A DNA stretch of 52,442 bases from Chloroflexota bacterium (GTDB taxonomy: Bacteria > Chloroflexota > Limnocylindria > Limnocylindrales > CSP1-4), in the NCBI GenBank assembly GCA_013698095.1, contig JACCVQ010000108.1:1-52442 (forward strand), in the 5' to 3' direction. Below the pieces are notes generated by a model, which was not told the origin of the DNA, did not search any database, and was given only the letters and a program-made list of their open reading frames with translations. This document shows, piece by piece, positions 32,869 through 41,212 of the stretch (positions are counted from its first letter, which is position 1; each line of letters opens with the position of its first letter). The position numbers were made by a program, and so were the translations under genes.

Positions 32869-34169
32869 TGGCCCGCATCAAGCTCACCTACATCGGCGGT
32901 GGCAGCACCCGCGCGCCCGGGACCGTCGCCTCGCTGATCATCCGCGGCGCCGTGTTCAGCGGCTCCGAGATCGCGCTCGTCGACCTCGATCCGGACCACC
33001 TCGCGATCGTGGAGCGCCTCGCCCGGCGGATGGCGGTCGCGCGCGACCTGGACCTGCGCATCACCTCGACGACGAACCGGCTCGAGGGCCTGCGCGACGC
33101 CGATATCGTGCTGGCAAGCTTCCGACCGGGCGGTTTCGAGGCGCGCGTCCTCGACGAGCAGATCCCGCTGCTGCATGGCGTGATCGGCCAGGAGACGCAG
33201 GGCCCCGGCGGCTTTTTCATGGCCCTCCGCTCGATCGCGGTATTGCGCGAGATCATGGCCGACATCGAGCGCGTCGCCCCGCGAGCGACCCTCATCAACT
33301 ACACGAACCCGGTGAACATCGTGTCGGAGGCGATCACCCATCACAGCGCGATCCCGACGATCTCGCTGTGCGAGGGCCCGCTCACGTTCCCGGCCGACAT
33401 CGCCCGCTACGCCGGGCTCGATCCGGCCCGGCTCGATGCGACCCTGGTCGGGTTGAACCACACCGGTTGGACGGTCCGCCAGGAGTACGACGGCGAGGAC
33501 GTGATCGGCCGCATCCGGGAGGCAGCCGAACAGCGCGCGGCCTATCCGTCCGACGACCCGATCGCCGACCGGATGCTCGGCCTGGCGGCGACGATGGGCG
33601 CGCTCCCCTCGGGCTATCTCGACTACTACTACTTCGCCCGCGAGGCGGTGGCGGCGGCGCGTGCCAAGCCGACGACCCGGGCCCAGGACATCGTCGCCGA
33701 GGTCCCCGACTACTGGCGCCACTACGAGGAGCAGGCACGCGCCGACGAGCCGACCCTCGACCCTGCTCGGTCGCGCGGCGGCATCCACGAGCTCGAGCTC
33801 GCGATCGACGTCATCGATGCCCTCGTCAACGACCGCGGAACCGTCTGGCCCGTCAACGTCCCGAATCGAGCTGGCGCCTTGCCCGGGTTTCCCGAGGACC
33901 TCGTCGTCGAGGTGCCAGCGGTCGTCGGTCGGGCGGGCGTCATGCCGATCGCCCAGCCGGCCCTGCCGGCCACCGTCCGCGGCCTGATCGAAGGCCTCGG
34001 CGCGTACCAGGCACTGACCGCGGAGGCGGCCTGGTCCGGGACCCGACGCGACGCCGTCGCCGCGTTGACCAGCAACCCGCTCGTGGGCTCGCTGTCGCTG
34101 GCGGAGGACCTGTACGACGAGATGGCTGCCGCTCACCGAGCCCATCTGCCCGACCGCCTCCTGGCGTGA
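32868..34169 (+). CDS. glycoside hydrolase family 4 enzyme (6-phospho-glycosidase type)
   Basis: 433-aa NAD+- and Mn2+-dependent glycosidase. Motifs are the NAD loop YIGGGST, QETQGPGGFF, the NYTNPVNI segment, Cys168 in LCEGP and His198 in LNHTGW, the metal ligands of GH4. Family 4 cleaves alpha or beta glycosides by a redox elimination mechanism; many members act on 6-phosphorylated sugars. It is followed by a BadF/GlcNAc-kinase-type gene overlapping at GTGA, so an aminosugar or beta-glucoside degradation unit is likely. No PTS or ABC transporter gene is in the window. ATG 32868 was selected because the MARIKLTYIGGG N-terminus is standard. Confidence 0.86.
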   Translation: MARIKLTYIGGGSTRAPGTVASLIIRGAVFSGSEIALVDLDPDHLAIVERLARRMAVARDLDLRITSTTNRLEGLRDADIVLASFRPGGFEARVLDEQIPLLHGVIGQETQGPGGFFMALRSIAVLREIMADIERVAPRATLINYTNPVNIVSEAITHHSAIPTISLCEGPLTFPADIARYAGLDPARLDATLVGLNHTGWTVRQEYDGEDVIGRIREAAEQRAAYPSDDPIADRMLGLAATMGALPSGYLDYYYFAREAVAAARAKPTTRAQDIVAEVPDYWRHYEEQARADEPTLDPARSRGGIHELELAIDVIDALVNDRGTVWPVNVPNRAGALPGFPEDLVVEVPAVVGRAGVMPIAQPALPATVRGLIEGLGAYQALTAEAAWSGTRRDAVAALTSNPLVGSLSLAEDLYDEMAAAHRAHLPDRLLA

Positions 34170-35191
34170 CCGATCGGCCGATCCTGCTCGGGGTCGATGG
34201 CGGCAACACGAAGACGGTTGCGGTCGTGGCCGGCGCCGATGGCACGATCCTCGGCGCCGCCCGGGTCCTCCGGACGAGCGACATCTACGCCGTCCCGCCT
34301 GATGTCGCCGTCGCGATCCACCACGAGGTCTCCGATGCCGCTCTGGCGGCCGCCGGGATCCGGGGCGACGGCGGACGTGCGTCGATCAGCGCGGCGTTCA
34401 GCCTCGCCGGAGCCGATTGGCCGGAGGACATCGAGTTGCTCGAGAGCCGGCTTCGCCCACGCTGGCCGGACGCGGTCGTCGTCAACGACGCGATCGGGGC
34501 GCTCCGGGCGGCCGTTCCGGAGGGGCCGGGCGTGGTCGTCGTGTGCGGAACGGGCGCCGCGACCGGGGCGCGTGGCCCCGACGGCAAGACCTGGCACACG
34601 AGCTTCTGGCAGGAGCCCCAGGGCGGGACCGAGCTCGGCGAGCGAGCGCTCAGGGCGGTCTACCGGGCGGATCTCGGGATCGACCCACCGACGGCGCTGA
34701 CGAGGCGGATCCTCGCCGCCACCGGCCAGCCGTCCGTCGAGTCGCTGCTCCACCACTCGAGCGCCCGCGACGTTCTCGATCGGCGCGAGCCGGCGGGCCT
34801 GGCCTGGGTCGTCCTCGAGGCGGCCGACGACGGTGACGCGGCCGCTGTCGCGATCGTCGCCCAGCTCGGCGTCGACCTCGGCAGGACCGCGCTGGCCGCC
34901 GCCCGACGCGTCGGCATCGCGGAAGGCGTCCCGTTCGGGCTGGCCTTGACCGGCGGCGTTTTGCGTCATCCCGGCGGCGGGTTGCGCGACGCGATCGTCG
35001 CAACGGTCCGCGCCGCGGCGCCCCGGGTCGTCGTGCTCGCGTCGGCGGCCGAACCGGTTGCCGGAGCGGTCCTGCTTGCGTTCGACGCCGCCGGGATCGC
35101 GTCCGACGTGGCAGTCCGCGAGCGGATCCGCGACGGCCTCGCGGCGGCCGACCTGTATGACACCCATCCCGCGCGTGTCAGGGCCGACTGA
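34166..35191 (+). CDS. BadF/BadG-type kinase, likely N-acetylglucosamine kinase
   Basis: 341-aa ASKHA-fold kinase. It has the phosphate loop LLGVDGGNTKT, VVVNDAIGAL and the second loop VVVCGTGAATGAR, with the adenosine loop LALTGGVLRH. This is the family including GlcNAc kinases and the BadF/BcrA-type ATPases; Fe-S ligand cysteines of 2-hydroxyacyl-CoA dehydratase activators are absent, so a sugar kinase is favoured. GTG at 34166 overlaps the GH4 stop (GTGA). Translational coupling to GH4 suggests the sugar released is phosphorylated here or vice versa. Substrate is inferred. Confidence 0.78.
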   Translation: MTDRPILLGVDGGNTKTVAVVAGADGTILGAARVLRTSDIYAVPPDVAVAIHHEVSDAALAAAGIRGDGGRASISAAFSLAGADWPEDIELLESRLRPRWPDAVVVNDAIGALRAAVPEGPGVVVVCGTGAATGARGPDGKTWHTSFWQEPQGGTELGERALRAVYRADLGIDPPTALTRRILAATGQPSVESLLHHSSARDVLDRREPAGLAWVVLEAADDGDAAAVAIVAQLGVDLGRTALAAARRVGIAEGVPFGLALTGGVLRHPGGGLRDAIVATVRAAAPRVVVLASAAEPVAGAVLLAFDAAGIASDVAVRERIRDGLAAADLYDTHPARVRAD

Positions 35192-35748
35192 GGGCTCGCG
35201 CCCGCTCGTACCTGGGGCCGCAGCCGATGCGAGGTGCCTCGGAGATCGTCCCAAAGCGAACGCTCCGGTTCTCACCGCCGTCTCGCGAGATCCACCGAAT
35301 TCGGAGACCGAAGTCGGACGATCGCGCCGGGAGGGATTGACTCCTGATGGCGTTCGCTTTCGGACAACCCGGGCATTCGTGTCGGGCGGACGTTACCGGA
35401 TCTGGGCGCATCGGAATGCGCCGACCGGCTGGTCGCAACCGCGCGCCGCCTCGGCAAGACCGTGTTCACGTCCCTCGGACGAGGTCTCGGCCCCGTGAGG
35501 GCTCCGGCCCGGGGAGCCGTGGCCGCTCGGCCGCGACCTGCCCGCTCAGTGGGCGCTGTGACAGTCGGTCCCGACGCCGGCCGTTGAATGACCCGCTGGA
35601 CGGTCGCGCTGATCGGTGACCGCGTCGCCGGCCCGCGATTCGCCCGCCAGGCGGGCAAACCAGCAGCGGGCGGTCCGATCCGGCCAGTCCGCTGGCCGCC
35701 CGGTCGGCGGATAACCCGGTGGGTGGGCATCGAGCCGGAGAACCGCCG
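35192..35748. other. non-coding or decayed stretch
   Basis: Between the kinase gene and the CoA-transferase fragment I see no convincing gene on either strand. It holds a perfect 11-bp inverted repeat at 35253-35263 and 35350-35360 (108 bp overall) and a short palindrome at 35642-35656. Open frames here have unremarkable composition and no recognisable motif. Confidence 0.5.
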
Positions 35749-35844
35749 GTGACCGGCATCGGGCCGCCCTTAAGCAAGTCCGAGATGATGATCGTCGCGG
35801 CTGCCCGGCACCTCGCCGGTCAGGGCGTCTGCTTCATCGGCGTT
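35749..35844 (+). pseudogene. N-terminal remnant of a CoA-transferase beta subunit
   Basis: From GTG 35749 about 32 codons read KSEMMIVAAARHLAGQGVCF and then IGV, matching the start of glutaconate/3-oxoadipate CoA-transferase beta subunits, where SEMMxxAAARxLxdGxxxFxGIG is conserved. Homology is lost after IGV, where the family expects GLPNLAANLA. So only the first alpha-helix and strand survive. It overlaps a preceding TGA at GTGA, as an A-B subunit junction would, but no alpha-subunit sequence is recognisable upstream. It is probably a leftover of a deleted aromatic or fatty acid degradation operon. Confidence 0.45.
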
Positions 35845-35902
35845 CGCGACCCTGGTGCCGCGACCGAAGTCAGCTCGCCGTGCGGTCGATGCCGCGCGGG
35901 CG

Positions 35903-37744
35903 TCAGGCCGCGGGCGGCTCGACCGGCGGACGCTTCTCGGCGGTATCGATCTCGTCGTCCCTCCGATACGGGACGTTGACGACGACCGTATGCGCGCGGC
36001 CGAGGAGGGTCGTGCGGAGCCGCTTCGCCGACTGGTTGTAGAGCAGCCGCTCCCACCACGAGCGCGCGACGTACTCCGGGATGACCACGAACGTGACGGG
36101 CCGCGGCTTGTCGGGTGGCCAGGCGAGGTCGAGCACGTCGAGATAGGCGAGGAGCGGCCCGGCCAGGGCCCGGTACGGCGATTCGACGACGACCAGCGGA
36201 ACATCCGGAACCTGGCGCTCGAACGCTGCGCGAAGCTCGGCCGCGTCTTCCGCGTTGTCCGAGATGTAGACCGCGCGGACGTCGCGGTCGATCGAGCGCC
36301 CGACGTTGATCGCCTGGATTGCCGCCCGGTTGATGCCGGGGATCGGCACGACGACCCGCTCCTCGCGGACCGGCGCTTGGACGACGTGGTCCGGTTTGAT
36401 CGCCAGGGCCCTGGTCGAGCGGTCGTACTGCTGGTGGATGAACAACATCATCGCGACAAGGATCGGGACGAGGATCACGACGAGGTAGGCGCCGTCGGCG
36501 AACTTCTCGAACACCACGATGCCGAGGACCACGCCCGTCAGGACGCCGCCCGCGGCGTTCACGCCCAGTCGCCAGCGCCAGCCGGGCTCGCGGACGCGAA
36601 GCCAGTGCCGAACCATCCCGCCCTGGCTGAGCGTGAAACACAGGAACACGCCGACCGAGTAGAGGGGGATGAGAGCGTGCGTGTCGCCGCCGAAGGCCCA
36701 TAGGATCAGGAAGGCGACGGCCGCCAGCAGGACGATCCCCCACGAGTACGCGAGACGGTCACCGCGGAACGAGAACTGGCGCGGCATGTAGCCGTCCTCG
36801 GCGAGGATCGCGGCGAGCCGCGGGAATGCGTTGAAGCTGGTGTTCGCCGCGAGGAACAGGATGAGGGCGGTGCTTGCGGCGAACGTGTAGAAGAGCGGCG
36901 AGCCCTCCCCGAATGCCGTGATGGCGACGAGGGCCACGATGGACGCGCCGCCCTCCTCGGTCGGCCGAAGGCCAAACGCGACCGCGACGACCGTCAGCCC
37001 GACGAAGAGGATTGCGAGGAGGATCGCCATCGCGGTCATCGTGTTGGCTGCGTTCTTCGCCTCCGGCGGCTTGAAGGCCGGTACGCCGTTGGCGATCGCC
37101 TCGACGCCGGTCAGCGCGACCGAGCCGCCGGCGAAAGCCTTGAGAATGAGAAGGATGCCCAGCGACTCCGTGCCGAATGGGACGGCGTCGGCCATCGCCT
37201 CGACCGGCGTCGCGGTCCCAGTCGCGATCCGGAACGCCCCGATCCCGACGATCGCGAGCGCAAGCCCGACGAACAGGTAGGTCGGGACGGCAAAGATGTT
37301 GCCCGACTCACGAAGCCCGCGGAGGTTGGCGACCGTGATCAACGCGATCGAGACGGCCGCGATCTCGATCCGGACCTCGTAGGCCGCCGGGATGACCGAC
37401 TGGATCTGGGTGATCGCTGCCGCAGTCGACACTGCGACGGTCATCACGTAATCGATGAGAAGAGCGGCCGCGGCGATCAGCCCGAAGAGCGGAGCGAGGT
37501 TGGTGCGAGCGACCTTGTACGCGCCGCCACCGTCGGGATACGCCCGGCAGACCTGGCGGTACGAGACCGACACGACCGTGAGCAGGACTGCGATTGCGGC
37601 TGCAACCTCGATCGACACGAGCAGGGCGCCAGCTCCGGCCACGAGCAGAACACGCAGGATCTCCTCGGTCGCGTAGGCCGAGGACGAGATCGCGTCGGAG
37701 CTGAAGATCGCGAGCGCCTTGCGTTTCGACAGCCGCTCGCCCAT
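35903..37744 (-). CDS. APC-superfamily amino acid permease with C-terminal cytoplasmic domain
   Basis: About 613 aa from ATG 37744, with ~12 membrane helices. The N-terminal part has the family hallmark KALAIFSSDAISSSAYATEE and YPDGGGAYKVAR, then a C-terminal ~150-residue soluble alpha/beta region (VVVPIPGINRAAIQAINVG, VVVESPYRALAGPLLAYLD, FVVIPEYVARSWWERLL) resembling a universal-stress-like fold seen in this transporter group. The chosen ATG has GAGGAG immediately in front, an odd spacing. Conserved residues FGRPLSTDEE precede it in frame, so the true start is probably upstream at a non-ATG codon such as CTG 37849. The frame stays open to 38287. Divergent from the sensor kinase. Substrate unknown. 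Confidence 0.82.
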   Translation of the reverse strand: MGERLSKRKALAIFSSDAISSSAYATEEILRVLLVAGAGALLVSIEVAAAIAVLLTVVSVSYRQVCRAYPDGGGAYKVARTNLAPLFGLIAAAALLIDYVMTVAVSTAAAITQIQSVIPAAYEVRIEIAAVSIALITVANLRGLRESGNIFAVPTYLFVGLALAIVGIGAFRIATGTATPVEAMADAVPFGTESLGILLILKAFAGGSVALTGVEAIANGVPAFKPPEAKNAANTMTAMAILLAILFVGLTVVAVAFGLRPTEEGGASIVALVAITAFGEGSPLFYTFAASTALILFLAANTSFNAFPRLAAILAEDGYMPRQFSFRGDRLAYSWGIVLLAAVAFLILWAFGGDTHALIPLYSVGVFLCFTLSQGGMVRHWLRVREPGWRWRLGVNAAGGVLTGVVLGIVVFEKFADGAYLVVILVPILVAMMLFIHQQYDRSTRALAIKPDHVVQAPVREERVVVPIPGINRAAIQAINVGRSIDRDVRAVYISDNAEDAAELRAAFERQVPDVPLVVVESPYRALAGPLLAYLDVLDLAWPPDKPRPVTFVVIPEYVARSWWERLLYNQSAKRLRTTLLGRAHTVVVNVPYRRDDEIDTAEKRPPVEPPAA

Positions 37745-37950
37745 CTCCTCGTCCGTTGAGAGAGGTCGGCCGAAGACCGCGGCGCGGACGCGGGCAACGG
37801 CCCGGCCGCGCGCAGTGCGCGGCTCGCTCGCCGCCTGTCGGGCGCGCAGATTTCCGGAGCCGAGATAGCGAAAGTACGGGGCATGCGGTCGCTCGACCCG
37901 GACCCGCCGATCGCCGGCCTTGCGGCCCTGGATCGGCCGCCGACCACCGA

Positions 37951-38226
37951 TCAACGAAGGCCCGCCGGGCGAACATCGAGACGCGGGCCAACCACTACCG
38001 TGACGGATCCGGACGGCTCGCGCCGGAGCTGGAATGCGACGTGCGCGGCCTGCGCCCGTGCGGCGCCTGCGACCGCGACGTCCTCGGCCGCGGGTTGGCC
38101 GCAGACTCTCACCCGGACTGCTGCGCCACCGGAGACGAGCGCGATTGCCGCGTCGATCTCGAGCAGGGCACGCTCGTCCGGATCGGGTGCGGCCGCGGGG
38201 GCCAGCCAGACGATGGTGCGGTCCAT
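37951..38226 (-). CDS. small conserved-type hypothetical protein
   Basis: 91-aa soluble protein. G or C dominates the third codon positions, as in real genes here. The sequence has a helical core AIALVSGGAAVRVRVCG, then ARAQAAHVAFQLRREPSG and VTVVVGPRLD, which resembles small proteins seen in actinobacteria and Chloroflexota with an AIxxVxxGxAxRVxLxGL pattern; I know no function. It has no signal peptide or metal motif. Start ATG at 38226 has only a weak ribosome site. It lies upstream of the APC permease on the same strand. Confidence 0.55.
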   Translation of the reverse strand: MDRTIVWLAPAAAPDPDERALLEIDAAIALVSGGAAVRVRVCGQPAAEDVAVAGAARAQAAHVAFQLRREPSGSVTVVVGPRLDVRPAGLR

Positions 38227-38348
38227 GGATCCACCATGGGCCCAACCGCCAAGAGGGGACGGCCTCCGGAGCGTGATTGGGGCTCAAGTCCGGATCAAGA
38301 CGGGAGAGTGCCCAGATCTCCGATGCGTGGCTGGCGCGGTGCGCGGCC

Positions 38349-38354
38349 TACGAT
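38349..38354 (+). promoter_or_regulatory. -10 box TACGAT before the kdpD-like gene
   Basis: TACGAT ends 8 nt before ATG 38363, with no ribosome site between, again fitting leaderless initiation. Confidence 0.35.
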
Positions 38355-38362
38355 GACCGCCG

Positions 38363-40057
38363 ATGAACCTCTCCTCCGTTCCGCTCCGACGGGTCGCGTT
38401 CGAGGCCCTTACCATCGTCGCCGCCCTGACCGTCGCGACCGGACTCGTTGCCGTCCTCGAGTCGTTGGTCCGCGTTCCCGACGCGTCGCCGGCCTATCTC
38501 CTCGCAGTCATCGTCCTGGGCGTCGGACTGGGCACGTTCGCCGCGGTGGCCGGAGCCATCGGCGCATTCCTCGCCTACGACTTCCTGTTTGTCCATCCCA
38601 TCCATACGCTGGCCGTGGTCGATCCCGGCGAGTGGCTGAACCTCTTGTTGCTCCTCGTCGTCGGTCTCGTCGTCGGCCGGCTGGCGGGGCAACAGCGCGA
38701 GCGGGCCCAGGCGGCTGAGCTCCGCGCTCGTGAGGCCCGCGGCCTCTTCCAGGTGAGCCGGGTCCTTGCCACCGGCGACAGCCGCGAGGCGCTCCCGGCA
38801 ATCGTCGGGATCCTGGTCGACGAGACCAGGATGGAGCGGGTCTGGATCGGGCTGGCAGGTGGCACCCCGCTCGAGTCCGTGGCGGCCGACACTGGTCTCG
38901 GTGCTGCGCGACCCGAGTCGGGCCGCCACGAGCTCCTCCGGCGGACGGCCGGCGACACCCCGGCGGAGTGGATTGCCCTCCACGCGGCCAGCGGGCCGCG
39001 CCGCACGATCCGCGACCCTGCCCTGGCAGCTCACCGGGTCGTCATCGAGGCCGGCGGGCGGCCTCTCGGCTCCATCTGGTCCCTTCGGTCGCGAGCGCTC
39101 GGGATGCCGACGCGCGAGGAGACCAGGCTCCTGGCCGGCGCGGCCGATCAGATCGGACAGGCCCTCGAGCGCGACCGGCTGCGGGCAGAGGCGACCAGCC
39201 TCGAGGTCGTCCGCCAGAGCGATGCATTGAAGAGCGCGTTGCTCGACACCGTGTCCCACGACCTGCGGACGCCGCTGGCCACGATCCGGGCTGCCGCTGG
39301 CAGCGTCATCGAGGGCAGCGCCGGGACCGCCTCGGACGGATCGAGTGGTGGCCGCGATCCTGCGGCGGCGGCGGCCGTGATCGATCGCCAGGCCCAGTAT
39401 CTCGACCGCCTCGTGACGAATCTTCTTGACCTGAGCCGGCTCGAGGCGGGCTCGCTTCGTCCGAACCTTCAGCCCATCGCCCTCGACGACGCCGTCGCCG
39501 ACACGATCGATCGGCTCGCGCCGACCCTTGCGCCGCGATCGCTCACGACGGAGATCCCGGGATCGCTGCCGCCCGTCCTCGTCGATGAGGTCCATCTCGC
39601 CGCGATCGTGACGAATCTGCTCGAGAACGCGGTCGCCCACACCGCCGCCAGGGCTCCCATCGTCGTGCGGGCCGCAGCATCCGGGGCGAGAACGATCCGC
39701 CTGACCGTCGAGGACGGTGGGAGCGGCGTCCCTGACGAAGCGCTTGGCCGGCTGTTCGAGAAGTTCTACCGGGTGCCGGCGGCGGGGAGCCCGGCGAGCC
39801 GTGGGAGCGGCATCGGGTTGGCGGTCGTTCGCGGCCTTGCCGAAGGCGGCGGTGCCGTGGTCGGCGCCCGTCGGTCGGACCTGGGCGGGTTGGCGATCGA
39901 CATCGACTTCCCGGCCGCGGCCGGCGCCGCTGCGGTCCCGGTCGCCGCGGCCGCCGCCATGGCGGTCCTCGTCGACCCGACGACACCGCTCGAGCATCCC
40001 ACCCCACTCGGCGCGACCGGCTCCGACGTCGAGAGCCCGCGAGCGCAGGGCTCGTGA
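38363..40057 (+). CDS. KdpD-like membrane sensor histidine kinase
   Basis: 564-aa sensor. Residues ~12-105 hold four hydrophobic segments of the KdpD-type (DUF4118) sensor (AYLLAVIVLGVGLGTFAAV and AYDFLFVHPIHTLAV). A GAF-like region (~125-270) follows, then HisKA with His299 (VSHDLRTPLATI) and HATPase with NLLENAVAH, EDGGSGVP and GSGIGLAVV. The N-terminal Usp/KdpD cytoplasmic domain of classical KdpD is missing. Substrate-binding potassium genes kdpFABC are not in the window. The C-terminal ~40 residues are Pro/Ala rich. Its stop overlaps the response regulator GTG (GTGA). Confidence 0.87.
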   Translation: MNLSSVPLRRVAFEALTIVAALTVATGLVAVLESLVRVPDASPAYLLAVIVLGVGLGTFAAVAGAIGAFLAYDFLFVHPIHTLAVVDPGEWLNLLLLLVVGLVVGRLAGQQRERAQAAELRAREARGLFQVSRVLATGDSREALPAIVGILVDETRMERVWIGLAGGTPLESVAADTGLGAARPESGRHELLRRTAGDTPAEWIALHAASGPRRTIRDPALAAHRVVIEAGGRPLGSIWSLRSRALGMPTREETRLLAGAADQIGQALERDRLRAEATSLEVVRQSDALKSALLDTVSHDLRTPLATIRAAAGSVIEGSAGTASDGSSGGRDPAAAAAVIDRQAQYLDRLVTNLLDLSRLEAGSLRPNLQPIALDDAVADTIDRLAPTLAPRSLTTEIPGSLPPVLVDEVHLAAIVTNLLENAVAHTAARAPIVVRAAASGARTIRLTVEDGGSGVPDEALGRLFEKFYRVPAAGSPASRGSGIGLAVVRGLAEGGGAVVGARRSDLGGLAIDIDFPAAAGAAAVPVAAAAAMAVLVDPTTPLEHPTPLGATGSDVESPRAQGS

Positions 40058-40830
40058 GCGCGGGGTCCGGCGGCGCTCCAAGGCCCGGCGGCGCTCCAAG
40101 GCCCGGCGCCGCTCCAAGGCCCGGCGCCGCTCCAAGGCTCCTCCTCATCGAGGACGACCCGGACCTGTCCGCATCCGTCGCCGACGCTCTCGCCGGCCAG
40201 GGCTACGTCGTCCGGACGGTCGCCACCGCGCGCGATGGGCTGACGGCCTGGGAGGCGGGCCGCCCCGACCTCGTCCTGCTCGACCTGGGACTGCCGGACA
40301 TGGACGGGACCGCCGTCATCCGCCGGATCCGTAAGGACGCGGCGACCCCGATCCTCATCCTCTCGGCTCGCCACCTGGAGGCCGACCGGATTCGGGCCCT
40401 CGACCTCGGAGCGGACGACTACGTGACGAAACCGTTCGGCGTGGGCGAGGTGATGGCCCGGATCCGGGCGCTCCTGCGGCGGTCGGCCGGCCCAGGCGGC
40501 GATGTTGCGGGACGGATCGTGGTCGGCGCGCTCGTGCTCGACGTCACCGGCCACGTCGTCAGTCTGGCCGGCCGGCCCGTGGAGCTGACGCCGCGCGAGT
40601 TCGAGGTCCTGAAGGTCCTGCTGACCCACGCCGGCAGGCTTGTCACCCACGGCCGGCTCCTGCGAGCCGTCTGGGGCACCGCGTACAGCGACGAATCCCA
40701 CTACGCCCACGTCTACGTCAGCCAGATCCGCCGCAAGCTGGCAGCCGTGGACCCCGACGGCGACGTCCGCGGGCTGATCGTTGCCGAACCCGGCGTTGGA
40801 TATCGCGTGCGCGGCCCTGCCGGCCGTTGA
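40054..40830 (+). CDS. OmpR/KdpE-family response regulator
   Basis: 258-aa regulator. An unusual ~27-residue N-terminal extension of GAPRPG repeats precedes the receiver, which has the acidic pair IEDDPDL, phospho-acceptor Asp77 (LLDLGLPDMDG), and Lys in TKPFGVGE. The C-terminal winged helix (~150-258) has ELTPREFEVLKVLL and YVSQIRRKLAAV, typical of KdpE/OmpR. GTG 40054 overlaps the kinase stop. The natural start for the receiver would be near the end of the repeat; no better codon with a ribosome site is seen. It pairs with the upstream kinase and probably regulates K+ or envelope genes. It is convergent with the DUF3037 gene. Confidence 0.86.
   Translation: MSAGSGGAPRPGGAPRPGAAPRPGAAPRLLLIEDDPDLSASVADALAGQGYVVRTVATARDGLTAWEAGRPDLVLLDLGLPDMDGTAVIRRIRKDAATPILILSARHLEADRIRALDLGADDYVTKPFGVGEVMARIRALLRRSAGPGGDVAGRIVVGALVLDVTGHVVSLAGRPVELTPREFEVLKVLLTHAGRLVTHGRLLRAVWGTAYSDESHYAHVYVSQIRRKLAAVDPDGDVRGLIVAEPGVGYRVRGPAGR
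40072..40137 (+). repeat. 18-bp tandem repeat in the regulator N-terminus
   Basis: Units 40072-40089, 40090-40107 and 40108-40125 (plus a partial to 40137) encode GAPRPG. They are near identical in DNA, pointing to recent slippage at the gene start, directly after the translational coupling site. Confidence 0.85.
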
Positions 40831-40831
40831 A

Positions 40832-41212
40832 CTAGCGGACGAGGCGCTCAAACAAGTGCTCCAGCTCGGCGGCGGGGTCGGCGCACAGGCCGGTGTGGAC
40901 CTCTGACGGCTGGATCACGGTCGACGACGGCGCGACCAGCCAGTGAAATCGCTCGCCCTGGCCGAGCGCGGCGATCGGGCCGGCGTCCGGGTCGCCCCGG
41001 GCGATCCGCTCGATCGCGGCCAGGTGCGATTCGATCGTGGCCGGATCGACGTCGGGAGCGAGCGCCGCGAGCCGCCCCTGATCGAGCCCGACCTTCGCCG
41101 CGAGGTACCTCCGTGGCCGGCACAGGACGATGACGCCGGCGTTCAGGCACTCGCCGCGCTCGACCCGTGGCACGACCCGCACGATCGCGTACTGGAACGG
41201 CTGATCGGCCAT
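40832..41212 (-). CDS. DUF3037 protein
   Basis: 126-aa protein of the DUF3037 family: FQYAIVRVVPRVERGECLNAG, GVIVLCRPRRYLAAKV, IARGDPDAGPIAALGQGERFHWLVAPSS and a C-terminal LCADPAAELEHLFERLV. The family nearly always accompanies a HipA-like kinase, as here; its function is unknown, possibly an antitoxin-like or regulatory partner. Its ATG at 41212 overlaps the HipA-like stop (ATGA), so it is the last gene of a three-gene minus operon with the glycosyltransferase. It ends 1 nt from the response regulator on the other strand. Confidence 0.8.
   Translation of the reverse strand: MADQPFQYAIVRVVPRVERGECLNAGVIVLCRPRRYLAAKVGLDQGRLAALAPDVDPATIESHLAAIERIARGDPDAGPIAALGQGERFHWLVAPSSTVIQPSEVHTGLCADPAAELEHLFERLVR

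Noticed and set aside
32586..34145. 519-codon minus-strand open frame antisense to the GH4 gene
   Set aside because: GH4 on the plus strand has all expected catalytic motifs; the antisense product has none.
34166..35191. BadF-type protein considered as a 2-hydroxyacyl-CoA dehydratase activator
   Set aside because: The Cys ligands of the bridging 4Fe-4S cluster are absent and the neighbour is a glycosidase.
35272..35730. 152-codon minus-strand frame in the 35 kb gap
   Set aside because: Arg/Pro-rich composition typical of non-coding GC-rich DNA and no recognisable motif.
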